Assembly (NCBI GenBank): GCA_011947345.1
Contig: JAAVTG010000234.1
Location: forward strand, 1 to 50,861
DNA: 50,861 nucleotides
Source: Phytophthora quininea
Lineage: Eukaryota; Oomycota; Peronosporomycetes; Peronosporales; Peronosporaceae
Direction: 5' to 3'
Positions 21,552 through 32,111 of the stretch are shown piece by piece; the first letter of the stretch is position 1; each line of letters opens with the position of its first letter. The notes beneath the pieces are model-generated. The model did no database searches and was not told the origin of the DNA. It saw nothing but the letters and a program-made list of their open reading frames with translations. The translations under genes were made by a program, and so were the position numbers.

Positions 21552-22275
21552 TGTGGTGTAGCGGGATTCATCGAAATCCGCTTCCACTACCGACTAACGG
21601 AGGGGTACTCCGATATCCGTGGGGATGCTGAAGTGTGCTCACCTTGTATACCCGTCGGCGGGCTGGATCTGCTCTTCGGGTGCTTCGAGGATGCTTGATC
21701 TATAAAGAGATCGAACATCTTGGTGGGACGTGGGAGGTCAGGGGCAGCGTGGGAATCTTCATTCTGCGTTCTTGAATAATTACCACACCAGTATTCGCTT
21801 GGATTGACTTGGATCTGGAGCCTGGATCTTGGACCCAGGTGGGGGTTGCCTTGAGGGGTGTTGTCTTTCTTTTCTTACTTGACGCTTTCAATAGCGTGAT
21901 CTTGAGGGGCTGAGAGTCGATCGGTCGTCCTGGCCAAGTAGAATTTCCAGTAGACTTCGGATCCGCTCTTCGTACTAGTGGATCCAGGCTGCGAGCGGAT
22001 CTGGCCGATATACTATCCAGATCACCCGAGAACTGCTTGATCCGCGGTGATCCCGACGTATTTTGACTGGGCCAATGTAGATCCCGTGGTCTTGAGCACT
22101 AGGAAGGGCGCTTGTGGTGTACAAGGCAAACTCGACTCTGTATTAAGCAAATTATGAGTGGCTCCATGGGAGATCCCGTCCCAAAACCTATCATCTGCAC
22201 CATTTCTATATCTGCCACGGGATGTTGTCGCTTGCTCAGTCCTCTGGTGTGGGATTTTTATCCCTACTACACACA
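21552..22275 (+). repeat. Dispersed repeat A, copy 2 (LTR-like)
   Basis: It starts TGTGGTGTAGCGGG, identical over 14 bases to the start of the LTR at 12995, and probably ended near CCCTACTACACACA (22262-22275), giving roughly inverted TG...CA ends. Internal blocks match 6085-6515. No protein motifs are visible. No convincing 4-5 bp target duplication flanks it. A SINE later inserted at its right end, so it predates that insertion. Confidence 0.6.
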
Positions 22276-22549
22276 AAGGTGTCAGGACCTCCTGGTGGTC
22301 CAGTGGGTAGTGTATACAACTCACGAAGTTCATCCCTCCGGTTGGGGTTCGAGTCCCTGCGGGGGCTACCGGGCCTAGGGCCTACAGAAAACATCCAGAA
22401 GAAAGGAAATGATTAACTTCGCATTCAAATATCCCATTCAAATTCAATCATCATTCAACAGATCAGATTTCAGAATAGCAAATACCCTCAACCATAAGAA
22501 CAACCAGGAAACAAGTTAAGCATCTGAATCACCTACACACAAAGGTGTC
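22267..22549 (+). mobile_element. tRNA-derived SINE with perfect 17-bp target duplication
   Basis: CTACACACAAAGGTGTC occurs at 22267-22283 and 22533-22549 and brackets a 249-bp body (22284-22532). The 5' part resembles a tRNA: an A box TGGTCCAGTGG at 22296-22306 and a B box GGTTCGAGTCC at 22346-22356, 39 bases apart, so RNA polymerase III could transcribe it. The rest is an AT-rich tRNA-unrelated body with no poly-A tail. The head lacks a good acceptor stem, so it is not a working tRNA gene. tRNA-derived SINEs with long target duplications are known in Phytophthora; I cannot assign this copy to a named family. Confidence 0.85.
22296..22356 (+). promoter_or_regulatory. RNA polymerase III A and B boxes of the SINE
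   Basis: The A box (TGGTCCAGTGG) and B box (GGTTCGAGTCC) both match the eukaryotic tRNA internal promoter consensus almost perfectly and have tRNA-like spacing. They would drive SINE RNA synthesis from near 22284. Confidence 0.8.
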
Positions 22550-22710
22550 GAAATTTATCTGTACTACACTCAAAATTTCTGATTGGTCAAAAATGCATTT
22601 TAACTAGGGTTACGCGAAGGCTTGGATATAAGTTTTAGACGTGGGACTTGATTGGGACCTGAACAAAATAGTCATAGTTCGCTTTCGGAGCTGATTCCCG
22701 TCAAACTACA

Positions 22711-23530
22711 CATGGTAAGAGATGTGATAAATTTTTGGGGTTGCAGCTCGACAGTCTACTAACTTTTGCTACTCTCACCATGTGCTTCAGTGCTAATTTG
22801 CCTCTCTTCGAGCGGGATTTGCGCTGTCGTGCTCCACTTTACTACAGCTACATTAGACCAGTACAGCGAAACGAAATCATGCAAGCCACGACCGATGAAG
22901 CCGTATCGTGTTCCGTTCAGTCAGCGTCGCCGCTGCAACACACATCTGCGCCAGCAAAAGAGAACCAGCCGAAACAAAAAAGTTGTGTCACCGACGACAT
23001 TATTCTCTTGCGGCAGGCTGCTGCAGATGCACCGTTCTCAGCTTCGCGTGGTACGTTGGTGAAGAGGTAGAGGAGCAGTAGCTACCAAGGTGTGAAAGGT
23101 CAAAGGGTTTTCAAAGGCCCAGCTCAAGGGTAAAGCACCCAGGCGCATTTTGCGAGTCTGATTCAAGCTCATTGTGATTGCGACAGCCAGTCTATCTGTC
23201 TCTCAGGTGCCTCAGAAGACTATAAGGAGCGCAAGCAACTACTGGACGAGGCTGTCCTTCTCGTTGACGACAAGGCAAGGGATGATGCGACCAAGGCGTA
23301 GAGCAAGAAAGTGAACGTCTTGGCATAATATAGTAAAAAGCGTGTGTGAAGGAGCGCATGCGCAAGCGCTCCGTTCCAGTCGACGGTGGTGGAACTAAGA
23401 AGAAGGTGAAGTTTAGTGATTACGACTTGTTAAAATTAGCGGCGCTCAACCAAAGCAGCAACGAGAGAGACGCTAGATGTATAGGAAACAGCAAGCTAAT
23501 ATACTCATCTAACGATGGTGGTGCTACTCC
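22711..23530 (+). pseudogene. Myb/SANT-like DNA-binding protein relic
   Basis: An ATG at 22711 is followed by a plausible short intron (GTAAGAG...TTGCAG, 22714-22746). Downstream, CVTDDIILLRQAAADAPFSASRGTLV (about 22985-23060) resembles the first helices of a Myb/SANT-like domain common in oomycete transposon-linked proteins. GASEDYKERKQLLDEAVLLVDD (about 23207-23275) resembles the later helical part, and a basic patch KKKVKFSDYDLLKLAAL follows near 23400. Stops at about 23068, 23299 and beyond break the frame. Such proteins usually partner Harbinger-type transposases, and a Harbinger fragment lies next to it on the other strand. Confidence 0.55.
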
Positions 23531-23599
23531 GAAGTAGATGCTGATTTGGTTTCTCCTGAGTAACCGTTATGTCAATTCGTAAGCAGCATAGCCACCTTC

Positions 23600-24073
23600 A
23601 CAAATTTCCTGACTGGAGAGACGGATCTTCTGCTGGGGCTAGTAGGCAACGAGTGCCCACAGAATATTCTCTCGGCGAACTTATCATGGACATGGTCGAT
23701 CATGTCAAAGAAAACTCGCGAAAGTGCGCTTCTTGACCGCCCAAAATTCCAGTATCTCGTAGTACCGTTAGGAATACGCCAGACGACGTAACATGATACA
23801 CAGCGCGTCGATGCCAGCAGCGTGATCCCTGTGAGCGGTAATCACTACATCGGGCACTCGAAACAGAACGCACAAGCACTGCATTTATCCAACGACAAAG
23901 CGGGACACCAGTTCGCAGTTTGCGTCCGCGTAGCTGTCTAGCTTGAACGCGACACTTGGAATTAATGGCCGCTCGACGTCCTCACCACAAAGAAGGATGA
24001 AATACAGCAACTTCTGTCGTTTCGACGACATTTTCTTCACGATAAACATGTAAATTACTTCTTCGCTTGGCAA
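23600..24073 (-). pseudogene. PIF/Harbinger transposase relic, N-terminal part
   Basis: The minus-strand frame contains AFKLDSYADANCELVSRF, then LFRVPDVVITAHRDHAAGIDALCIMLRRLAYS, the N-terminal region that precedes the DDE domain in Harbinger (DDE_Tnp_4) transposases; EILEFWAVKKRTF follows. A TAG near 23885 and another stop near 23770 interrupt it. No catalytic DDE part is seen downstream. It sits opposite the Myb/SANT relic at 22711-23530, the usual two-gene arrangement of this superfamily, so both may come from one element. Confidence 0.6.
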
Positions 24074-25857
24074 TGGAGCCAGTGAGTATAATCGAGTGTG
24101 AGAGGGGCTGTTTTCCTGTGAATTTTTTATTCGTGTGATTTTCAGACGTTATTCCAATGCAGTCAAACCTAATCGTCTCCAGACATTTTTTTGTGCATTT
24201 TTGTTCTTGATGGGTCAAGAATTGCGTTGCGAAGTGTGGTGTAGGAATCAACTGAAGTTTCGCTAAGGTAAGCAGCGAGCTTCCGCACACAAAAATACAC
24301 CTTCCAGAGTGTCAGGCGAATGTTGGGCGTGATCTGAAGGAACTAGATCCGACCTGCCCGAGCCGGTGTGGCTTCCGCTCACTGTATACGCTGAAGGCAA
24401 ATATAAACCGACGCTACAGGTGCGAGCCTTCGCCTGTACGTCCAAACACTCTCTCACACACTCAAAACCCCATGGCACCAGCAGACGAAGGTTGCCTAGA
24501 CCCGTGGACTATTTTACGGGGGCGCCAGAGTATAACTCCGGCTGGATGTCATGTTGGAATTCGACTCTAGCACTCCACACAAGGGTTCTGTCACCCAACC
24601 CCTATTAATAGGGTCAAACCAAAATACACTCTAACTACCACTCTTCACTCTTGGCCTGACCAAACGAACACTCACTTCATGAAGGCCTGTGTTCGCTGGC
24701 AGGCATAACCCAACACAAAGGGCAAGGTGCTTACCTAGGACGCTTAGCCACTTGGGAAGTCGTGGGAAGATTCTGCTTTGTTAGTATCGCCCTCGCGGGC
24801 TCTTACTCTTTCTAATCCTACCCTTATCTAAGAATCTATACAAATGTCAAGTGAAGCGCAAGCATCGTCGTCGGAGATACCATCCGAAGATTTACGACCA
24901 GGCGATGGTTCGCTATAGCGACCACCTCGGGATAGCGACCTTCAGCGAACCTTCGCCTCACGTCGCAATTGGTCCAGCTGGATCCCCTTTAACAGCCAAT
25001 AGCGGAGGTGACAGTTCGTTGATGGATCTTGGAGAAATCTCCACACCACAGAAGCCTCTCTATAGTTGCAGTTCTTCTCAGGAGTACTGGAATAATCCTT
25101 ATTCTGTTGGACTTGGATTAATGTATTAATTGTCATTTTGGATTGCACTCGGTCATTCCAAAGCAGAGTCGTAAGGAAATGAGACGGTGAAATAGTTTTG
25201 CGGTACGTACCCTAGGAGCGCAGATACCATAAGAGTATCTCTGATCTAGGGCATTACTGATTAAGAAATTATGTTAGTTCTGCACTACATAAAGCAGATT
25301 GTCAATACAAAGCTCGCTCGTACCGTCAATAATACATTTACTGTGAGATTTACGTGATTTGTTGTCCGTTTAAATTGTCCTTCCGTTCGAAGTAGTTATT
25401 GCGGTCCCTCATGTAGTAATTAGTACCTGGCCTTACCACCCATAAATTCCACCTAAACGTTCTTTTAGCTGTGCGCTAGTTCTCATATTTAATAAGCCAC
25501 ACTTAGCGCAATCTATCCTGTCCGGACAAAAGCTGTGCTAATGCCAATACGATATTTTTGTGCAGGGTGCCGAAGAGTTTGTTTAAAGATGGGCCATCTC
25601 GGACAGTAACTAGCGAACCCGAGAGTTAAATGAAACCCCGCAAAACAAAATCATAATTTCCAATATTACTACAGTTGAGATATGACCATTTGAACTTCGC
25701 GCCTACGTCCCACCCATCTTTTCACTCAACCGAGATAAGGTGTTTTGAACATTTTGGAGATGCGAACGGCAAACAACAGTTGTTTAAATCGGTTTGCGCA
25801 GACCACTCATTGACTCAGCCACCAGTTTACGTTGGGCGTTTGGCCAATACAACGATG
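24074..25857. other. Mostly non-coding; possible retroelement leader
   Basis: At 24844 an ATG opens a short frame (MSSEAQASSSEIPSEDLRPG) that ends after about 25 codons, preceded by C/T-rich sequence; it could be the Gag start of a dead LTR element. The plus-strand 92-residue frame at 24851-25129 has no recognised motif. The stretch 25130-25670 is AT-rich and empty. Confidence 0.35.
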
Positions 25858-27830
25858 GAGAGCGAGGAAGAACTATCCGCCGAGTTGCCGGGGGATGGGC
25901 TCAGCGGCTTTTGTGTCATCCTGGGGGATCACTAGCGGAGGCTCCCTCCTGACCTGGACGCCGCTGTCGCCCAGCACATTGAAAGGCCACTGGCGTCTGA
26001 TGCTGTGAACTTGAATGCGTGTCAACGAAGTGGTGACTTTGATCGTTGGATACATGCAGATGACGAAGGACGGACAGCGAACAAGCCTTGTAACAGCGCT
26101 TGCAGTGTCTTCTGGTTTCTCTATTGAAGGGAAAAGGCACCGTTCTGAGGGGCCCGGACTCGATACGCCTATCTCCTTCCATTTAAGGGCGAAGTGTGCG
26201 GGATGGCGTTCCAGTCGGCATACAACATTAGCAATGATACTCTCGCCGTAGGCATTAAAGCCGTTTTTGTTTAGCTCAGCGTTAGGTCTGATTTTGTTTT
26301 CGCGTATTGTTATCTTATAGGCGCCGCAAGTCGATCGAGGAGAATGTGTTCGCCGTACCTCAGCACGAAAACATGGGCAACAGAAACGCAACGTTTGTTG
26401 ATGAAGAGGCGATATCAGTGCTTTTTACACGGCTAGCAGATTTGCATGCGGATGTGGTCCCGGTACGTTTTCAACGCAAAAAAAAAAAAAAGTAGATGGA
26501 GAGCTGCGGCGGTACTACAATGTCAAAGAGTACCAACTTCTCCCTGCTTACTTCACCTGGGAAATGATGCATGGCTGGTACATCAAGTGGGCCGAAGATG
26601 CTCGGGTTCAAGTAAAGCAGCCTTCGCTGACCACTTTCCGAGTAGTGCTGGAGAAGTTGTGCCCGGCAATTCGCGTTAGGACTTCTCGAGACAACGATTG
26701 CGACGCTTGTGTCATATGTCGGAACATCATGGGACCAGAGTCATCAGTTGATGACACTGAGGCAGTTGCGACACATGTGGACGACGTCAAGTCAATGCGG
26801 CGTCAATACAAAGCTGACTGCGAAGCCGCCATCACCGACGCATTAGTTACGATGATTGACTTTGCCCAGGACATCGTGATGTCACATAACGTCAGTACTC
26901 CATCGCTATCGTATTTTCTGAGTTTGATTTCTGTGTCGGAGTTCGGGATTCACTCCCACCCGAACAAGATCCAGTGGAACCTCAGCTACTTGGAGCGGAA
27001 GGCCAAAAGGGTAGCACAGTAGCACAGAAGTTATTTCGATGCTTGACACATACGCCAGGAGGCGAGACATTTGCTCTACCGCTCCAGGTAGCAAGCAGTG
27101 GCACGTATACTCTGATAACTGCGGAGGGCAAGTGGATAATAGCTACGTGCTGCAATTTCTGCTAGTTGTGATGCACACAAATCGCTGCAACGCATGACTC
27201 TGAGTTTCTTGGTGAAAGGTCACACGAAGAACCACTGCGACCGTCACTTTAGATACATCAAGCGTCATTTCATAAAGCGTAACTTGTGGACCACGAATAA
27301 CGTTGAACAAGCAGTAAGAGATTCCGCATCAGACAGCCGATTTCTAAACCTGGAGGAGTCAGATCACGTATTTCGTGAGCTTAAGGCGAGGTTGACGACG
27401 TTATACAAGAACTTGGAGAAGATTCAGAGTTACCAGATATTTGCGTTGCGCGCTGGCGAGCCTGGAGTTGTTTACTGTCGGAAAAGGTCCAACAGCACGC
27501 CTGTCATACAGAATTCTGCCCAGGAGTGGTTTTGCTGGAGAATTTAGTGTAGAGGAGAGGACGAAACTGTGATCAAGCTTCAGTAATCTGGCCCCGCCTA
27601 CGCTGAGTAAAGAGGAGGTTCACGACATCTACAAAAAGAGTCCTCCAGTACGTTCCCCCTGAACCACGTGATGACAGGTGTACTTGGTTCCAGACGACGA
27701 AGATCAGGAAGTGGTGGCCGCCATGAAATGTTTGCGTCGCCAGAAAGCATCTGCCTCAACGGAGATCCAGGCACGCGCGCAGCCAAAGTTACCAAAGCCC
27801 CCACAAAACCCGAGCTGCGAAAAGTAAGTA
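25858..27830 (+). pseudogene. Transposon-type gene with DNCGGQ and KGHTKNxCDR motifs (DUF7869-like)
   Basis: A former gene of about 500-600 codons. It starts MESEEELSAELPGDG at 25858. After a poorly preserved stretch come GNRNATFVDEEAISVLFTRL (about 26375) and, past a poly-A run that breaks the frame (26479-26491), VDGELRRYYNVKEYQLLPAY. PSLTTFRVVLEKLCPAIRVR and CDACVICRNIM (Cys motif, about 26620-26730) follow. The core has DFAQDIVMSHNVSTPSLSYF, WHVYSDNCGGQVDNSY (about 27095-27145) and FLVKGHTKNHCDRHF (about 27210-27250), then LYKNLEKIQSYQIF. From memory this fits a family of repeat-associated proteins annotated with DUF7869, thought to be transposase-derived; the name needs a profile search. 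Frame breaks are at the A run and at an 8-bp duplication (27012-27027). Confidence 0.6.
27012..27027. repeat. 8-bp tandem duplication that breaks the reading frame
   Basis: TAGCACAG is present twice in a row. With one unit, the frame would run from EGQKGST directly into EVISMLDTYARRRD and on to the DNCGGQ motif. The duplication therefore explains one frameshift in the transposon-type gene. Confidence 0.8.
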
Positions 27831-28614
27831 GTTAGCGTGCGTCTACAAATTAAAAACAGGTTTAACGCCAACTTGTCCAATTGTAACTCTTTTTCATCAA
27901 ATTGAAGTTGTGTGTCCTACACAAATGTTTTTATCGTGTATTTTCAGCTCGGATTTTGGTTGGATATGATCCAATAGGCGTTCAAAGAAACGGGCACCAG
28001 AAATGGAATCTGCGCAAAAATACGTATGATGAAACATCAAACCGAAAACACACTTTTGAAGCCGATTTGGAGGTAGCTGGCGCGGAAGCCTTGAGCTTAT
28101 GCTCCACTTGACATTTGGGACCATACAATAGCTCAACGTGAAGCTGACATATCGAGCTAGAAGCCTGATACCATAACCCGAATCGATCAGTTAGGACCGA
28201 AGTGTTTCGAGGGGATCTCAAATATAGCGCTTGGGCGGAAATTTACCTTGATCTTTGTATTAAGTTAAACATAAGTATTGCTCGTGTTTAGTCAGACGCT
28301 GCAAACTTATATCGTCGTTAGATTGTTTTTTGCAAGATTTTTGTCCGAATCGGTGGAATTGCTCAAAGAGCCAGTTGATCTCGATTTCAGAAACGGAGCA
28401 CTATACCAATTTGCGCCTCATTGCTAAACAAGCTTCTTCAATCCATTTTCGCTCGCAAATAGCTTAAAGGCGGCTATTGCATTACAGGAGCTGAACAGAA
28501 CACTAAAATACTCGATAGCCGCTGTTTAATGAAGATCAAAACAGGATCCAGGTATTTTGCTCTATTGCACTGGCTTTTCTTTACTGGGAAGTTGGCTGAC
28601 TAAAAGCATATTTG
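27831..28614. other. No gene seen
   Basis: AT-rich sequence with short frames only. No motif, terminal repeat or tandem array was recognised. Confidence 0.4.
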
Positions 28615-28960
28615 CTAGTACTCTGTGCTCAAGTAGTCCGAGGATTCTTGGTCGAACTCTGCTCCCTCAACTGGCATTTGGGTGGCAAGGCGCAACTCAC
28701 GCCGCTCGCGCGCGCCGGCTCCTTTCGAGGCGAGTCTCGCGACGTGATCTCGGCAGTCCACACCGTCATCTGCACGAAGAGGTTGCACGCGCAAGGGCAC
28801 GTTTGTCAGCGCCTCGCATGCACGGAAGAAGGTCTCGTAATTCTTCTCCTGCCAGCGATATGTGTCCGAGCAGACATTCCACAAAGTGCACAGCCTTCCG
28901 AAGTAGTTCTCAACGATGATTCAGTCGGAGGAGATATCGCGGTTGGTGGCCTATTCCTCC
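28615..28960 (-). pseudogene. PIF/Harbinger transposase relic, C-terminal part
   Basis: The minus-strand frame contains IIVENYFGRLCTLWNVCSD, where VENYFGR carries the third acidic residue of the DDE domain, followed by YRWQEKNYETFFRACEALTN and PLRADDGVDC, the usual C-terminus of oomycete Harbinger-type transposases. The frame is open for about 100 codons and then diverges into Arg-rich sequence. Nothing upstream (above 28960) matches the rest of the enzyme, so this is a 5'-truncated fragment. It is not the missing half of the fragment at 23600-24073, because the order on the strand is wrong. Confidence 0.7.
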
Positions 28961-29753
28961 AACGTCAGCGGTACAGAAGGACGGCGTGATAAAGTCTTAC
29001 AAATATACTCTTACTGATTATTGTGGTTTTCAACCAAAATAACCGCCTGATACAGTGCATATTTCTGAGTCAGATTTAAATAAATCCGACCCTAAATAGA
29101 GCAAAAGGAGCAAGGGGTGGCAAGTTGTGTTGCCATTCTGAATGTAAAGCTCTTGGATATATCTGTGCTCAAATGCCCTTCTAGGTTATTCCAAATCGCT
29201 TTAAAACAGAAGGTAGGTGTTATCTCTTAGAAGCGCATTATTACCGCTAAAAAGCGTCAATTCCGGTAGGCGCCTATCAATTCGGCCTCAGATATTGCTT
29301 AAACTGATCTGTTTCGTAAATCAGCCCAGATATACCGGATCTCGAGGTCCCGTTTTGCCAAAATAGATGAAGATACAATACTTGTATTATAGCCGATGTG
29401 AGCCACATAGTTTCTCCTGTAAGCTATCCATTCATCTTGAATATTGTCTAAATTTCAAATGAATTAGCTTCACAGCGGGTTGTCTAGATTGGTGTCCAAT
29501 CCTGGGCAGGGATTGATAGTAGGACGCTTTTCAGGCAAACAGATACATCTCCTGCGTTTGTGATAATGCTATGATCTCCAGACACTGACATGTGATAGCA
29601 GACAATCATAAACGCCAGAAATCTTGTGCGAATCTAGCTGATTACACTTGTACTCAGTATGGCGCGAACTTAATGCAGCAGATTAACGGCGTTTGTGATA
29701 ACAAGATTATCACGGCCAGATTGCGACCTTTCACCATAATTTTCGTAGCAAAA
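28961..29753. other. No gene seen; probable left flank of the Crypton
   Basis: AT-rich sequence without a recognisable frame. A frame running into the Crypton gene starts upstream at 29592, but protein-like sequence begins only at the ATG at 29754. Confidence 0.4.
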
Positions 29754-31907
29754 ATGGCACGCGGCGACAAGAGACAGCTCGAGGGACAAACCGATGGGGT
29801 CGCTGTGGCGGAGTCGCTGCAGTCCAAGAGGACGAAGGCCAGCACTAAAAGGACGTACTCGTCTAAGATCAACACGATGACATTGTGGCTCTCGGCTCAC
29901 TACCCCGATACAGTAGACAGCGAAGCGAAGGTAATGCGAATTCCTCTGCCTAAAGAAGCGCTCTTGTCCTTTTTGGACACATCTGCAGCCCTGCACACGC
30001 GTGCGACCGTGACAACGTGGACTCAAGTCAGTCGCGGGCCGTTCCTCTATCAGCCTCATGTGTTTGGGGATACCGCAGCGCTTTAGTGGACGTTTACCGC
30101 AATCGACTTCTTGAATTGGACCCACAACTCGACACGGAGCTTCGCAGGGTGCTGGAAGGATATGAAAAAGTGATTAACAACCTTAAAAACGTGGCTTGAT
30201 GAAGATTAATGAGGGGAAACGGCAGCTGAAAGCCAACGGATTCGAAATGCTGACGAAAAAGTTTATGACTCTCGAACCAACTACTAAGGGCCAAGCCTGG
30301 TCTACAGTGCTGTTTGGCTGGGGATTTTTCGTTTTAATGTGGAACTTAATGAGCCGGGCCGACTCTGTGGACACAATAATGTTGCAACACATGGAGTGGG
30401 TAGATGACTGTCTTGTTGTTGAAGAGCAAGGTCACAAAGGTGACCAGACAGGAGCGGAAAAGTTCGGCAAGCACGTATACGCGAACCCGTACCAGCCATC
30501 CCAATGTACAATTCTCGCTCTTGCTGTGCACTTGTTTTCGTGCCCAGAACGCTCTATTGGTGGGAAACAGCAACTTTTTATTGGCAGTGATAACAAAGAT
30601 CGTTTTGGGCGTATGTTGCGCCGCGTTATCAAGTCGTTGACAAAGGACGAGCTGTATGAACTTAGCTGCACTCCAGAAGATATCGGTACACACAGTCTGC
30701 GTAAAGGGAATAGTTCCTATGCTCTCGGCCAAGTCAATGGCCCCACCCCTGTGTCGGTGTATTTGCGCATGGGCCAAAGCCTTGGCAGATTGAAGGATCG
30801 GTATATTCACTTTGGAGAGGGTGCAGATCAGCTCTGCGGGCGCATGGTAGCAGGTTTGCCGTTTGACTCAGAGCGTTTTGGGGTGTTGCCGCCGCATTTC
30901 CCCCAGAAATCAGCAGTCTTCTGACTGTTAATTATTGGAACCAAATAGTTAGTGGCTTTTCCAACTACCCTCACGGTGTACAGTCGGCGTTCCCATTTCT
31001 ATTAGCATCTGTCATTTTCCACGAGCAATTCCTCCGCAACAACCTGAGTGGCAATCATCCGATATTCAAATCTCGCGTCTTCTCGGCCAACCCGCTTCTG
31101 GAAAAGCAGCGCGGTGCGGCCATAATTGCAATTGGTACATCGCCACTGTGTGGGTTAAAAGCAACCGGAATTCCTGCACATCTCGCAGTCGCCAAGCAGG
31201 TCAATGAACTGAGAGGAGAAGTCGCTAATCTCCGCAACAAGATCGACAGTCTAGAGGCTAAGCTACCAAACGAAGTAGCAAGTACGGTAGTCAGCGAGTT
31301 ACGCCAGCATTTCGTTGTAAATGGCGTCGCACCAATTTCGCTGCGCGACTTGGACTCAAAGATCGCAGACCTGGAAACACGGATGGCAGCACAATTTTCC
31401 AGCGCACTTCGTGCCGTTCAACTGCCCAGTGTTAGTCCTGACACCGCCTCAACGAGCAACCATTCGAGCTGGCGGTCATGGTCTTGGAATGACGGTAAAC
31501 TATCTCATTCGGTGCCTAAAGACTGGGAATTTCCTGCTAGAGCGAATGTAAAAACACTCTGGAATTTATGGTTCTTCGGGGATAAGGATACTGGGGTCCG
31601 TCCGTACAGATTACTCAGGAAACAGCACGATATAATGCCGCAGCATCGAATGCGGCATTCTCGAGTCAGAATAGTGATGGAATACATGGAGAGTCTTGCC
31701 GACAAAGCTGAATTATTTCCTGTTGGCTCGAGGGGAGTATCAATGATGCAAATACCAGTCGCAGACAAGGTATTCGACGTTGTTTTGACTGCAATGCTTT
31801 CTCAACTGTACTCAAAGATGCCGAAAAGAGCAGAGGACTTGTCTTGTGGAACGCTATACAACAAACTTTGCCAGTATCGTAAAGCTCATTCACAAAATAA
31901 AAAATAG
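29754..31907 (+). pseudogene. Crypton transposon: tyrosine recombinase with GCR1-type DNA-binding domain
   Basis: Cryptons are DNA transposons that move by a tyrosine recombinase. The frame begins MARGDKRQLEGQ at 29754. After an N-terminal helical region (STKRTYSSKINTMTLW) and WGYRSALVDVYRN come the catalytic motifs: LMSRADSVDTI (first Arg, about 30350), a Lys in EEQGHKGDQTG, THSLRKG (His-x-x-Arg, 30688-30708) and DRYIHFG (Tyr at 30802-30804). Past a break near 30900 comes a coiled coil (VNELRGEVANLRNKIDSLEAK, about 31200-31265). At 31455-31890 there is a GCR1_C-type domain with WEFPARANVKTLWNLWFFG and GVRPYRLLRKQHDIMP. The stop is TAG at 31905. Three single-base-type frame breaks lie near 30030, in an A run near 30185 and in a C run near 30903. 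All domains survive, so this is a fairly young relic. Confidence 0.85.
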
Positions 31908-32111
31908 CGAAGAACTATGAGTCACCAACAATACAGCCAATCATAAGCGACTACCTCGTTGTGATCTGATTCCTATCACAAACGCCGTCATTATATACAT
32001 TAGTTCGACGTTAGCGCTTACCAAGCTATTATAGTAGCTTTGTCTTCGTTTCCGATCTGCCAGCGACTATAGTAGAACTGCTATAGTATCGAACTGTTAC
32101 TAGCTGATTAT

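Noticed and set aside
22284..22360. Functional tRNA gene
   Set aside because: The A and B boxes are good, but the acceptor stem does not pair and the segment is the head of a 249-bp unit bracketed by 17-bp target duplications, so it is a SINE.
25873..26391. 172-residue frame on the minus strand
   Set aside because: It overlaps the plus-strand transposon-type gene and has no recognisable domain. It is treated as a shadow.
23600..28960. One Harbinger transposase split into N-terminal (23.6-24.1 kb) and C-terminal (28.6-29.0 kb) halves
   Set aside because: On the minus strand the N-terminal half should lie at the higher coordinates. Here the order is reversed, so they are two separate fragments.
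28557..28989. Plus-strand frames of 120 and 125 residues
   Set aside because: They lie opposite the clear Harbinger C-terminus (VENYFGR) and have no motifs.
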